This document shows positions 26,601 through 35,579 of a DNA stretch of 64,000 nt, piece by piece. How positions within the stretch are numbered: the first letter of the stretch is position 1; each line of letters opens with the position of its first letter. This DNA is from CAUZFZ01 sp963579025 (GTDB lineage: Bacteria; Planctomycetota; Planctomycetia; Planctomycetales; Planctomycetaceae): positions 62,001 through 126,000 of the forward strand of contig CAUZFZ010000006.1 of NCBI GenBank assembly GCA_963579025.1. Direction: 5' to 3'. A program made the position numbers and the translations under genes. The notes below the pieces were generated by a model that worked only from the letters and a program-made list of their open reading frames with translations, was not told the DNA's origin and searched no databases.

Positions 26601-27194
26601 GTTCTGGATATGCGCACGGGCAGCAAGCTATGGCAGGCGCCCATTGATCTGCGGCACATCGCACACACGGTCTATCTGAGCGCCGCCCGTAACCGTGTGG
26701 TGATTACCGGTTCGTACAACAAGCCGGCCGCAGGTAAGTCACGAGTCCACGTCGATGTGTCCGTATTCGATGCCGGGACTGGAAAGCGTCTCTGGGCACA
26801 CACACAGAACAATGGCGCCGAAGCCGGAGGTGCTCACGGGGAGCAGGATCTGCATCCAGTCATCGTTGGTGATCGTCTTTACTGCGAGCCATTCGCATAC
26901 AACCTGCAGACAGGCCAACCGCTCAAAGACTGGAAGTGGAATGCAGGACGACGACGCGGTTGCGGGACAATTTCAGCTTCCGCGTCGACATTCTTCTTTC
27001 GACACTCCCACCCGACGATGTTCGATCTGGCCGGGAACAGTTACTCGAAGGTCACAACCAGCAGCCGGCCAGGCTGCTGGATCAACATGATTCCGGCGGG
27101 TGGTCTGCTGTTGATCCCTGAAGCGAGTTCCGGATGCACGTGTAACTACGCCGTCCAGTCGTCGATGGCGTTCCTGCCCGTGCCGCAGCCATAG
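23676..27194 (+). CDS. Secreted LamG-PQQ propeller protein with a methyltransferase-like insert
   Basis: From ATG 23676 the protein has 1172 residues with a signal peptide (MNVIKLLSLLVMVELAL). Residues about 30-250 form a LamG/concanavalin-like domain (HWYHVVGVWDGTTQSLFVDGEL). Two blocks of PQQ/BamB-type blades follow at about 310-570 and 770-1140, with repeats such as VVCLDRTSGEVRWRVF and VIGVDAYNGTVLWTADV. Between them, at about 600-690, lies a Rossmann-like segment resembling a class I methyltransferase (ALVLNSRAGALAAA, then VVCVEDDAAAIALARERL). Its glycine-rich SAM loop is weak. The function is unknown; binding of extracellular glycans plus a redox or scaffold role is possible. Confidence 0.8.
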   Translation: MNVIKLLSLLVMVELALVHSPLPANDGPVHRWQFDREHLRGSTATPVIGSVPLTGKVALAFDLATPGAAVFAPTDRVKQFLEARDGFKSLHLPQRTLTAEAWVRVDQPLEWGGIFGVIQDNGDHERGWLLGYRKSQFFFVLVSEKAHRVTYLTSPTEFVPGHWYHVVGVWDGTTQSLFVDGELAATSRAQSGPIAYPLDAHFGVGAFWDDTEYHPLTGQIEQVSLWPRALKADEVAKQFEARKARFPGIEAAHPEVVDWPTHLRDNQRTGVAKGVALRFPLQLQWVHRSRRVPAPAWPPPAQQDFWNKKHGLKPRVTFDRAHSLIAVGDAVYYSSSAEDQVVCLDRTSGEVRWRVFAEAPVRLAPTYDHGRILFGSDDGCVYCVSAGDGSLLWNHRLVESDRQIVGNGRVMSVWPVRSGVLVDDGKAFFCAGLFPEQGVFQAAVDVATGELLGRNEIGVSAQGYLQRKGSQLHIATGRDPAGAFLATLSRRGKPIGKEVRSIPARYPYAFVGDSQSRFGGGHDEVAAFDAQTGDLVWESAVAGDAYSMAITGSNLLVSTSQGAIYCFSETSGSGSKLETAVARGYPWASDIERRQVQKHAADAVAAVGATRGWALVLNSRAGALAAAIANHSEFRVVCVEDDAAAIALARERLDAMGLSGRVVVHSLSSEGALPYSDYLFNLVIDAEALSGHKSRIDRQEARRVTRPQGGIAILGSRTEDVYRRAALSGIGEWTHQYADAGNTVCSNDTLVQGEMRLQWFGAPGPRGLMDRHHRTAAPLLAQGRLFVPGDNRVIGVDAYNGTVLWTADVPESRRAGVYRDCSYLAAAGNSLYVSAAATCRHFDAQTGKLRQTFEVPEFDGRPVEWGYLATVDDLLFGTRQKKGSTRREHSRAQIEEGTYYDARPLVCSDALFVLERQTGDVFWHYEPQAGPIVNSTIAVADGRVSFIESADSSLMDSTIGRHRAADLFRTSARLTVLDMRTGSKLWQAPIDLRHIAHTVYLSAARNRVVITGSYNKPAAGKSRVHVDVSVFDAGTGKRLWAHTQNNGAEAGGAHGEQDLHPVIVGDRLYCEPFAYNLQTGQPLKDWKWNAGRRRGCGTISASASTFFFRHSHPTMFDLAGNSYSKVTTSSRPGCWINMIPAGGLLLIPEASSGCTCNYAVQSSMAFLPVPQP

Positions 27195-27472
27195 CTCCCA
27201 GCACTGGTTTCATGGCTGGACGGTCGCATTGTCATTTGTGTCCGGGTGAGCGAAGCCGGTGACACGTAAACGCAGGAAAACGGTCGCAAGATGGCGAATT
27301 TCGTTGGTTCGACTGAAGTACAGGTCCGATTGTGCCGATTACAGCGTGTGAGACCTCGCCAGCGCCCGGATTGCGCGGACCCGACCTTGAGTTAATTCTG
27401 GGGAGTGCGGTAGGCTCGGATCATGATTGAACCTGTCGGCAGAACGCCGAATATCTGATTTCTTTGACAAAC

Positions 27473-27477
27473 AGGAG
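27473..27477 (+). promoter_or_regulatory. Ribosome-binding site for the 62-residue protein
   Basis: An aggag sequence lies eight bases before the GTG at 27486. It is one of the clearer Shine-Dalgarno sites in the window and supports translation of this very small frame. Confidence 0.6.
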
Positions 27478-27485
27478 ACTGGCCA

Positions 27486-27674
27486 GTGGGTGCTGAAAAT
27501 TCGTGTACCGACGAGATGATTGAAACAGACGGCCTGGTGGATCTCGTTGAAGAGATCCGACTGCGAACGTGGGCTCGGCTGAATTACACGGCTCCCGAGC
27601 AACGGAGCGAAACATGGCACCCGGTTGTGCTCGAAGAAATGAAGCGACGAGATCATGAAGCCACGGCTGTTTAG
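27486..27674 (+). CDS. Small conserved-looking planctomycete protein (62 residues)
   Basis: The frame starts at a GTG with a good ribosome-binding site and ends 30 bases before a rho-independent terminator, so it forms a compact gene unit. The sequence is acidic with a helical LVDLVEEIRLRTWARLNY part and a EQRSETWHPVVLEEMKRRD part. It looks like a short helical protein family I associate with planctomycetes, though I cannot name it. There is no cysteine cluster, membrane helix or signal peptide. Confidence 0.6.
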   Translation: MGAENSCTDEMIETDGLVDLVEEIRLRTWARLNYTAPEQRSETWHPVVLEEMKRRDHEATAV

Positions 27675-27703
27675 GCATCGTTGGCCCAGCCTCGTCAGAC
27701 TTA

Positions 27704-27731
27704 AGCTCGGACAGATGTCCGGGCTTTTTTT
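27704..27731 (+). terminator. Rho-independent terminator
   Basis: A 9-base stem (agctcggac at 27704-27712, gtccgggct at 27717-27725, one G-U pair) with a 4-base loop is followed by a run of T to 27731. It closes the small gene at 27486-27674 and separates it from the radical SAM gene. Confidence 0.8.
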
Positions 27732-27857
27732 GTGGTCCGAGCGTGACAGGATGCTGAACCTCGAACAGGTCCGTTTTCTTCAACTTCCGAGGAACTCGGA
27801 TGACATTACGCGGCAGTCGGGGATGATCTGGGGGATCTCACAACCCCGGAGCGTCCC

Positions 27858-28916
27858 ATGCGTCACGGTTCCCAACTTGATCCGCCCAACCGGTTCGAGC
27901 GAATACACACTGAGCCGGACGACGAGCATTTGGAGTGGGACACGGAGTACCTGAAGGCGCGTGAGAACCGACGGATCGAGTACGTGGCAGATGACTCGAA
28001 GAGCATCGTCTCGGAGAACAGTTCGCCCGACCTTCCGTTCCGGTTCAGTGTCAATCCCTATCGCGGCTGCATTCACGCCTGCAGCTACTGCTATGCCCGA
28101 CCGACTCACGAGTATCTGGGCTTCAATGCCGGATTGGACTTCGAGACAAAAATCGTCGTCAAGCACGATGCACCGGAGCTGTTCCGAGATTTTCTGGCAC
28201 GCGACTCATGGACGCCCGAGACCATTGTGTTTTCCGGTGTCACTGACTGCTTTCAACCGGCCGAGCGTGAATTCCAACTGACTCGGCAGTGTCTGGAGGT
28301 CGCGTTGAAATGCCGGCAGCCCGTGGGCATCATCACGAAGAACGCGCTCGTGACTCGTGACCTGGACATCCTGCAGGGGCTGGCAGCCAGCCATCTTGTG
28401 CATGTGTTCGTTTCAATCACCACGCTCGACTCCGACCTCGCCAGAGACATGGAACCACGCACCAGCATTCCGTCGGCGAGGCTACGCGCTATTCGAATGC
28501 TGGCCGAGGCAGGCGTCCCTGTGGGAGTCATGGTGGCCCCCGTGATTCCCGCCCTGAACGACTCAGAAATTCCAGGCATCCTTGAAGCGGCCAGTGACGC
28601 CGGCGCGACGACTGCCAGCTACGTGTTGCTGCGATTGCCGCTGACGGTCGAGCCTGTATTCCGAGAGTGGCTCGAAAGGACGCAGCCACTCAAGGCTGAG
28701 AAGATTCTTGGACAGGTCCGGGAAACGCGGGACGGGAAGCTGAACAGTTCGACTTGGGGACAGCGGATGTCCGGGAGCGGGGAACTTGCCGACCAGATCC
28801 GCAGCATGTTCCAACTGTTTCGCCAGAAGCACGGGCTCAACCAGAAGGTGCGTCCGTTGGACCGCAGCCTGTTCGAACCACCGATTCCCAGGTCCGGCCA
28901 GTTGCGACTGTTTTAG
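27858..28916 (+). CDS. Radical SAM protein, PA0069 family
   Basis: The 352-residue protein has the radical SAM cluster motif C-x3-C-x2-C in RGCIHACSYCYARPTH near residue 75. Downstream segments belong to the PA0069/SplB-like group: FSGVTDCFQPAE, QPVGIITKNALVTRD, FVSITTLD and VMVAPVIPALND. The N-terminal NRFE and the SIVSENSSPDLPFRFSVNPYRGC lead-in are typical of this family, whose substrate is unknown. It should be a cytoplasmic [4Fe-4S] enzyme that uses S-adenosylmethionine. The gene stands alone after a terminator and is followed by a secreted DUF1598 gene with no obvious functional link. Confidence 0.92.
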   Translation: MRHGSQLDPPNRFERIHTEPDDEHLEWDTEYLKARENRRIEYVADDSKSIVSENSSPDLPFRFSVNPYRGCIHACSYCYARPTHEYLGFNAGLDFETKIVVKHDAPELFRDFLARDSWTPETIVFSGVTDCFQPAEREFQLTRQCLEVALKCRQPVGIITKNALVTRDLDILQGLAASHLVHVFVSITTLDSDLARDMEPRTSIPSARLRAIRMLAEAGVPVGVMVAPVIPALNDSEIPGILEAASDAGATTASYVLLRLPLTVEPVFREWLERTQPLKAEKILGQVRETRDGKLNSSTWGQRMSGSGELADQIRSMFQLFRQKHGLNQKVRPLDRSLFEPPIPRSGQLRLF

Positions 28917-29036
28917 TCACGTCAGACCGGGCGAGAGCGTCAACAATTCCGAGGACGATCAGTCCCGACACCTCGCAAATCGAAGACCATCAATCGACAA
29001 TCAGCAATCAGTTCCAACTCGCCTGGAGTACGAGCC

Positions 29037-30413
29037 ATGAGCCGCGTTTCGCGAGTCTGCATTGCAATCGCCATCGTCCTGAGTGTCTGGACGCAGACGC
29101 CCGCCAACGCGCAGGCAATAGGCGGAGTCTACATCGATCCCCAGGGCGTTCTGCGACAGACCGCTTCACTCAGTCAGAACGAGCGGTTGGAACTGCTTCG
29201 GAAAGAAGCTGTGGGTGCGATCTCGTCCCTGGATGTCGGAAGACCGAGCGACCTTCGCTGCGTCTCATTGAAGAGGTTGCAACAGACTGCTGCAGAGTTG
29301 TCCCGGACGGGGAAACTCTGGCCGGCAGAAGTGCGTTACATGGCCGGCCTGCAATCCGTCAATCATGTGTTTTTCTTTCCGGACGAGGGCGACGTCGTCC
29401 TGTCAGGTCGCGCCGAAGCCTGGACACAGTTGCCGTCCGGCGAGGTCGTCGGTCGCACCGGCGGCCGACCTGTCCTGCATCTGGACGACCTGATCGTCGG
29501 GCTGCGATATGCCCTGTCACGGAAGACGGCTCCGTTCATTGGATGTTCGATTGAACCGACCGCAAAAGGGATGCAGAACTATGTCACCTATATGAATAAC
29601 GTGGGCGCCATCGATCGCAGGCGTGTGCAGCAGATCTTCACCGGGATGGCCCAGGCGATGGGCATGCAGGCCATTCGACTTTACGGGATCGACTCCGGCA
29701 GCCGATTCGCACTCACGATGGTTGCGGCGGATTACCGCCTGAAGCGAATCTCGCTGGGGCACGACCCCTCGCCGGTCAAGAAATTCGTCAACTACCTGGA
29801 CCTGGCGGCTCGCGGGAGTGTTCAGGCCGCACAAAAGCAGCACCGTTGGTGGTTTGTGGCTGAATTCGACGAGGTACTGCATTCGGCAGATGAACTCGCG
29901 TGGGAACTCAAGGGGCAGGGTATCAAAGTCGTGACGGCCAGGAATTTGCCTGGCACGCCGGCCGCCCAGGCGGAGAAGCCCACCAAGTCCGCCCGGCAAG
30001 TGGCGGACACATTCACGCGATACTTCCCGGACATGGCGGAACGAGTGCCGGTGTTTGCTGAACTGCAGAACGCGATCGGCCTGGCCGTCGTTGCGGAGCT
30101 GATTGCCGAACGGCGGCGTCGACGAGCGGACGGAGCGTGGCAACCGGACTTCTTCCTGGACCGTGACCGCTGTCGCATCACTCAGTACGTCGTGCCTGCG
30201 GAAGTTCCATCCATCAGCGATTATCGTTATTCGCGCGGTCGCGGCTGGATCACGTCGGTCAGCGGCGGAGTGGAAATTTCGCCTGCGCGTGTCGTCGGTC
30301 GCGAATTTCGCACGCAGTCAGACGATCGCGTCATGCAGCAAAGCCGCTCGCGAGTTCAGTTGCCAGCCGACGACGAGACCTGGTGGTGGGATTCCGTCGG
30401 CAATCAGCAGTGA
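29037..30413 (+). CDS. DUF1598 domain protein, secreted
   Basis: The 458-residue protein has a signal peptide (to about 26, ANA-QA) and the DUF1598 pattern: IGGVYIDPQGVL at the mature N-terminus, RYMAGLQSVNHVFFFPDEGDVVLSG near 105, VLHLDDLIVGLRYAL near 150 and IGCSIEPTAKG near 168. The family is known almost only from planctomycetes and has no assigned function. The C-terminal RCRITQYVVPAEVPS is also typical. The gene lies about 120 bases after the radical SAM gene and 100 bases before the WD40 kinase; a shared transcript is possible. Confidence 0.88.
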   Translation: MSRVSRVCIAIAIVLSVWTQTPANAQAIGGVYIDPQGVLRQTASLSQNERLELLRKEAVGAISSLDVGRPSDLRCVSLKRLQQTAAELSRTGKLWPAEVRYMAGLQSVNHVFFFPDEGDVVLSGRAEAWTQLPSGEVVGRTGGRPVLHLDDLIVGLRYALSRKTAPFIGCSIEPTAKGMQNYVTYMNNVGAIDRRRVQQIFTGMAQAMGMQAIRLYGIDSGSRFALTMVAADYRLKRISLGHDPSPVKKFVNYLDLAARGSVQAAQKQHRWWFVAEFDEVLHSADELAWELKGQGIKVVTARNLPGTPAAQAEKPTKSARQVADTFTRYFPDMAERVPVFAELQNAIGLAVVAELIAERRRRRADGAWQPDFFLDRDRCRITQYVVPAEVPSISDYRYSRGRGWITSVSGGVEISPARVVGREFRTQSDDRVMQQSRSRVQLPADDETWWWDSVGNQQ

Positions 30414-30516
30414 CCACGCACTGGCTGGCACGTTTTCACGTCGGTTCTCACACTGCTGGTGATTGACCGAATCGGAATCGGTTGCAGTGATTGACTGGTG
30501 TGAAAGACAGCGACGT

Positions 30517-33500
30517 ATGGGTGGCGAGTCGACGCTTAATCTCTCTCAGCGACTTGAAGCGTTTGAACGTGCCTGGGCCGGCACGGCTGTACCAGATGTT
30601 TCAGCCTTTCTGGCTGATGCCGCTGACGAAGACCATCTCGGCATTCTGTACGAGCTGATCCCGATCGATCTCGAAATGCGCTGGAAGTCAAAGCCGTCCG
30701 GGCCTGATGAGACGGTCTCCGAAGCCGTGTTCACGTCCATCGAGCGATGGAAGATCGAAGATTATCTGCAGCGGTTTCCGGGTCTCGGATTGCCCGCGAA
30801 TGTCAGCGTCGAGTTGTTGCAGATTGAATTTCGCGTACGGCACCGTTGGGGAGATCGGCCCGATATTGATGAGTATCTGCATCGTTTTCCTGGCCGTGAC
30901 GCTCAGATCGAGGCTGTTCTGCGTGACGTGTTAGTGCAGCTACCAGCCGGCGTTCCCAGTGATGAGCAGACGATTGACCTGACCGTCGCCGAGGACGGTA
31001 AGTCTGGCCAACTTCTGCGCGTGCTGCACGATGAAGAACTGGTTCCAGCTGCCGTCCTGGACGAAATTCGGTCCCGGGCAGATGTTGTTCCGAGTAATTC
31101 GACGCAACTCGGACGTGAACTCTTGGAGCGTCGATTGCTGACACCCTGGCAACTGCAGCGAATCGCGCAGGGCCAGATCGACAAGTTGCGATTGGGCGAC
31201 TATCTGATCGTCGATGAACTCGGTGCGGGCGGCATGGGTGTCGTTTACAAGGCCGTCCATCGGCGTATGCGACGCGTCGTGGCGCTCAAGGTTCTGCCGC
31301 AAAAGGCGATGGAATCCCCCGATGCTGTGCGCCGCTTCCAGCAGGAAGTACGCGTCATTGCTCAGCTAACCCACCGCAATGTGGTAACCGCATTCGACGC
31401 GGGTGAAGACGACGGCGTCCACTACCTGGTCATGGAGTACGTCGACGGCGTCGATTTGCGCGTACACGTCAAGAAGCACGGTCCGCTTCCGCTGCTGGAA
31501 GCGCTGCGGTGTATCATTCACGCGGCGCGTGGACTGGACTATGCCCATCAGCAGGGGATTGTGCATCGCGACGTCAAGCCGGGGAATTTGCTCCTCACTC
31601 AGACTCAGTCCGTCAAGTTGCTCGATCTGGGCCTGGCTCGCATGGACCAGTCACAGCTCGATCCGATCTCCGGTACGGAGCATTCTCAGATCACGAGCCC
31701 TGGCTCGTTGATGGGTACAGCCGAGTACATGGCGCCGGAACAGGCTCATGACACACGGCAGGCAGACGCTCGGGCAGACATCTACAGTCTGGGTTGCACT
31801 CTGTTCTTCCTGCTGACTGGTCGAACGCCGTTTCGCGGAGAGAGCGTGATGGAGACGCTGCTGGCGCACCATCAGTCACCAGTTCCGTCTCTACGCGACG
31901 AAAGGCCAGACGTCCCGATCATGCTGGACGCAGTCTTCAAGCGGATGGTGGCGAAACACCCGCAAGACCGACCCCAGTCGATGGGTGAAGTTGTCAAACT
32001 GCTTGAGGCCGTACGAGCGCAATGCCTTGCCACGCCCCCGAAGCAGGCGCGCGTCGACCTGTTGAATCATCCGGACCTGACACTGGACGCCACCATTGAA
32101 TCAAAGGACAGCGAGTTGGGCGCAATTCAGGGAGGCGGCATTTTGCCGGCGACGCTCCTGATCAACCCGACGACACCGGTCATCTCGCATGAGCAGCAGC
32201 ATCGATCGGAACTCTGGAAGCAGCGGGATCGCTTTCGACGCATGTTGATCGGTCTTGGTTCGATAGCGGCAGTGATCATCGTGGGGCTGTTTCTTGCGTG
32301 GCGTTCCTTCACACAGACGACGATTGCGATCGAGTGGCCCGAGTCAGAACGGCGAGGCGGGAGCATCGAGGTTGATGGACGGTCGAAGCGAGTTCCCGAG
32401 CGTGGTCCCATTCTGATCACTGGTCGTCCGGGACGACGTCAGATCACTCTCACGCGTCCGGGCTATGAAGACATCGATGAATCGCTGGTCCTTCTGTCGG
32501 GCGAATCGCACCGGTTTTCCACGGGGTGGTTGGCGACGCTTGAAACCCTGGCGTCCAGTAAACTGACTGAGTTGTCAGCCAGCATCGATGACTTACTGCA
32601 ACAGTCTGGCAGCAGGATTTCCGCTGATGACTCACGACTCCGAATCGTGCGAGAGCGGTGGCTTGAGCTCTACCGCGAAAGCGATGACCCTGAAATACGC
32701 TCGCGTGCCGCACACGAACTCCGCCGATTGCCGAGTCCAGCCGACGCACTCGATCCTCAAAAAGTGTCGGCTTACGAACGCCGCCTGCTGACCGATCGCG
32801 ATTCCAAGGCGAGCGAACACGTGGTGGCGGTGATGGGAGACAGCCGTCTGAGTCACTGGGGACCTGTGACGGACGCCGTATTCTCGAAGTCTGGCCATCT
32901 GATAACCGCAAGTTCCGACGGCACGGTCGTGGAATGGAACGTGATAACCGGTGAAGCCCTGAGGTCGATTGCCGCAGGGTCAAGGCACCCTTGCCTTGCG
33001 ATCGCATCCGACGGAACGATCGCAGTCGGGACAATCGACAATGAAACTCCTGTCACGTTGTACGACGGCCAGACGTGGGAACGCGTCAGTCGGTCGGTGC
33101 AGACATTAGGAACGCCTGCTCGCTCGTTGTCGTTTACGCCGGATGGCAGGCAGCTGATGATCGGGTACTACAAAAACGTTCGTGCCTGGAACCTGGAAGA
33201 CGGTACAACAAAGCAACTGCCTGGGACCGGAGCCGACTATTTGTGGGTTTCACCAGATGGTGCGTGGCTCGCGGCATCGAAAGCGGACACCGACTTACGA
33301 ATAGTCAATCTTCGAACGGAAGAACCAGGTCTCACAATTTCGCGTGCAGGTTGCACGTCGCTACGTTTTTCAGACAACGGGCAGAAATTCGTCGCAGCCA
33401 TTGATAGCGCTTTGAGTGAATGGGACCTGGGCACCGGGCAAGAGCGTGTTCTGTTTGATCACTCAGTACACACAGTCGCCTTCGATCCGAGAAACGCTGG

Positions 33501-34662
33501 GACGATGGCGATCTGGTTCGACGGACCCGTGACGGTGTGGGAAAGTGCCCCTCAGCGACAGATTGCTCAGCTTCTGTTTCCCTCTCCGTTCCCTGTTGGT
33601 CAGTTGAAATACGCTCCGGACGGCTCACTCGTCGTCGCGGCCGGACACCGAGGAGAGATCCTTGCCTGGGAAACCGACAAGTGGGAGCGGGTCCCCACGC
33701 TGCGAACGATCGGGCACCTTGGTTCCGTCAGCAGGGTTCGCGTCACTCCAGATGGAGAACGAGCAGTATCCTTTGGAAGCGACGGCATGATTCGCGTGTG
33801 GGACCTGCTGTCCGGAACGCAGAGCTTCAGTATTTCGACCGGTGACAAGGGACCCCATAGTCAGGCATTGCAGACAATGGCCGTCAGCCACGCCGGTGAT
33901 CTTGTGGCTGTTGCCGGACGCGTCTCGGTAGCGGTGTTTGACCTCACGACCAACAAGCTGCACGCACAACTGCACGATGTGGCTTCTTGCACAGCCCTGG
34001 TGTTTTCCCCGGACGATTCCGAGCTGTTCATCGGAGTTGAAGACGCGGTGACCCGGTGGCGTCTGAAGTCTGATGAGGTGGACCGACAGTTCTATCGTCT
34101 TGATGGCGATGAGCGGTTAGATGCTGCCGCGATTGCTCTGAGTCCGGATGGAAAGACAGTGGCCGCCGCGTTTGGCAGTCCGGGCGCCCGGAAAGTCCGC
34201 CTGTGGTCACGGAAAGACGGGATGAAACTGCGCGACCGCGACGGTCACGGACCGATTGCATATCTCTCGGATGGGCGGCTTCTGTATACGAAATCAGGAA
34301 CAGTCGAGTTCATATCGCCGGATACTGCCGATGAGTTTCTCACCGGAGGGCGAATCACCGCTACACCAGTCCCGCACGACTCAGGTCGATTCGCACCGGT
34401 CGTATCGGCCGTGGCAGTGAATCCTGTCGACGGCCGTGTCGCAACGGCCTACAGCGACGGGATCATCACGTTGTGGAACAAAGACATGTGGCGTCCGCAA
34501 ACATTCCGCGTTGGACCACATCGGGGAAAGGTCCACGACCTGGTCTTCACACCGGACGGCCGCCACCTCATTACAGCCAACGGCAATGGCACGCTGTACG
34601 TCCTGCGGCTCAAAGCATGGCCGCCTGCCACTCCCCAAGGCGGAACAACCGAAAACCGGTAA
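30517..34662 (+). CDS. Ser/Thr protein kinase with C-terminal WD40 repeats
   Basis: The 1381-residue protein starts here at ATG 30517; a TTG at 30463 is the alternative. Residues 1-220 are a helical N-terminal region with a TPWQLQRIAQGQ segment often found before planctomycete kinases. The kinase domain, about 230-495, has GAGGMG 236-241, K258, HRD 350-352, DLG (not DFG) 370-372 and APE 406-408. The DLG form is common in this phylum. One membrane helix lies near 576-598, followed by a PEGA-like stretch. From about 780 to the end, WD40 blades recur (GTVVEWNVITGE, GMIRVWDLLSG, GIITLWNKDMW). The propeller probably lies outside the membrane and senses or binds a partner; this is inference. Confidence 0.92.
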   Translation: MGGESTLNLSQRLEAFERAWAGTAVPDVSAFLADAADEDHLGILYELIPIDLEMRWKSKPSGPDETVSEAVFTSIERWKIEDYLQRFPGLGLPANVSVELLQIEFRVRHRWGDRPDIDEYLHRFPGRDAQIEAVLRDVLVQLPAGVPSDEQTIDLTVAEDGKSGQLLRVLHDEELVPAAVLDEIRSRADVVPSNSTQLGRELLERRLLTPWQLQRIAQGQIDKLRLGDYLIVDELGAGGMGVVYKAVHRRMRRVVALKVLPQKAMESPDAVRRFQQEVRVIAQLTHRNVVTAFDAGEDDGVHYLVMEYVDGVDLRVHVKKHGPLPLLEALRCIIHAARGLDYAHQQGIVHRDVKPGNLLLTQTQSVKLLDLGLARMDQSQLDPISGTEHSQITSPGSLMGTAEYMAPEQAHDTRQADARADIYSLGCTLFFLLTGRTPFRGESVMETLLAHHQSPVPSLRDERPDVPIMLDAVFKRMVAKHPQDRPQSMGEVVKLLEAVRAQCLATPPKQARVDLLNHPDLTLDATIESKDSELGAIQGGGILPATLLINPTTPVISHEQQHRSELWKQRDRFRRMLIGLGSIAAVIIVGLFLAWRSFTQTTIAIEWPESERRGGSIEVDGRSKRVPERGPILITGRPGRRQITLTRPGYEDIDESLVLLSGESHRFSTGWLATLETLASSKLTELSASIDDLLQQSGSRISADDSRLRIVRERWLELYRESDDPEIRSRAAHELRRLPSPADALDPQKVSAYERRLLTDRDSKASEHVVAVMGDSRLSHWGPVTDAVFSKSGHLITASSDGTVVEWNVITGEALRSIAAGSRHPCLAIASDGTIAVGTIDNETPVTLYDGQTWERVSRSVQTLGTPARSLSFTPDGRQLMIGYYKNVRAWNLEDGTTKQLPGTGADYLWVSPDGAWLAASKADTDLRIVNLRTEEPGLTISRAGCTSLRFSDNGQKFVAAIDSALSEWDLGTGQERVLFDHSVHTVAFDPRNAGTMAIWFDGPVTVWESAPQRQIAQLLFPSPFPVGQLKYAPDGSLVVAAGHRGEILAWETDKWERVPTLRTIGHLGSVSRVRVTPDGERAVSFGSDGMIRVWDLLSGTQSFSISTGDKGPHSQALQTMAVSHAGDLVAVAGRVSVAVFDLTTNKLHAQLHDVASCTALVFSPDDSELFIGVEDAVTRWRLKSDEVDRQFYRLDGDERLDAAAIALSPDGKTVAAAFGSPGARKVRLWSRKDGMKLRDRDGHGPIAYLSDGRLLYTKSGTVEFISPDTADEFLTGGRITATPVPHDSGRFAPVVSAVAVNPVDGRVATAYSDGIITLWNKDMWRPQTFRVGPHRGKVHDLVFTPDGRHLITANGNGTLYVLRLKAWPPATPQGGTTENR

Positions 34663-34735
34663 CGCGGTATGGATGGGCGAACTGGTCTCCTCGGAAGACC
34701 ATGTGATGCCAGGCGTTTTGCCACACACGAGATTG

Positions 34736-35374
34736 TCAGATTCGGACACCCAGCTCTTTCAGAATCTCTGCGTGCACTTCATCTGCGACCCGTGACCCAT
34801 CGACGCGGATCACCAGCTCTTTCTTTTCGAAGAGGTCCAGTACGGGAGCCGTCTTCTCGTGATACGTCCGCAGTCGGTCGCGGACGGCTTCTTCGGTGTC
34901 GTCCGCCCGCAGGACAAGGTTGCCGCCGCAGACGTCACATTTGCCGCGTTCCTCGGGACGGTGATGGATCAGGTTGTAATCCAGACCGCACTGGTCACAC
35001 AGACGCCGCGCCAGCACTCTTTCAGACACAACTTCGTCCGCCACGTTGATCTGAATGACGGCGTCGATGTCGTAGCTCTCGAGAAAAAACTCGGCCTGGA
35101 CAACGCTGCGCGGGAAGCCGTCCAGAATGAACCCGTAGTTCCAGTCGTGCATGTCGAGTCGCGAGCGGACGATCTCTTCAACCACATCATCGGGTACAAG
35201 CTGACCGCTGGTCATGATCCGACGAATGCGGGCCGCCAGCTTTGTGTGGGACTGAATGTGCCAGCGGAAGATGTCACCGACACTGATATGCACAAGATCG
35301 AGTTTCTCCTTCAACAGTCGGGCCTGCGTTCCCTTACCGCAGCCCTGGACTCCCATGATGACGTACTTGTGCAT
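34736..35374 (-). CDS. adk: Adenylate kinase
   Basis: The enzyme converts ATP and AMP to two ADP. From ATG 35374 the protein has 212 residues, with the P-loop placed seven residues in, as in other adenylate kinases; ATG 35386 is the alternative. The P-loop reads GVQGCGKGT (8-16) instead of the common GAPGAGKGT. The DGFPRS segment, the GDIFRW AMP-binding region and the LID domain with four cysteines (126, 129, 146, 149) that bind zinc are present. The gene is flanked by a kinase gene and a GNAT gene, not by the ribosomal or secY neighbours typical of many bacteria. Confidence 0.93.
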   Translation of the reverse strand: MHKYVIMGVQGCGKGTQARLLKEKLDLVHISVGDIFRWHIQSHTKLAARIRRIMTSGQLVPDDVVEEIVRSRLDMHDWNYGFILDGFPRSVVQAEFFLESYDIDAVIQINVADEVVSERVLARRLCDQCGLDYNLIHHRPEERGKCDVCGGNLVLRADDTEEAVRDRLRTYHEKTAPVLDLFEKKELVIRVDGSRVADEVHAEILKELGVRI

Positions 35375-35579
35375 TGTCTGGTCCATTGGGTCGGTGATTG
35401 CGGAGCAGTTTCAGGCGAGCGTTCCAGATGATGATTGGTCGCCGCACGCGTCGAAAGCCATACGACTCGCTTTCGGGAACTACGACACGTCTCGCTTCAG
35501 AATCACTCGTCGATTTGCTAACAAGTGGTCTGCAGAGGGCCACGGGTTATCGACAGATTGTGTGTGAGGTGTGCTTCGG

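Noticed and set aside
27339..27656. Minus-strand frame of 105 residues overlapping the small 62-residue gene
   Set aside because: It lacks coding character, and the plus-strand frame has a ribosome-binding site and a terminator.
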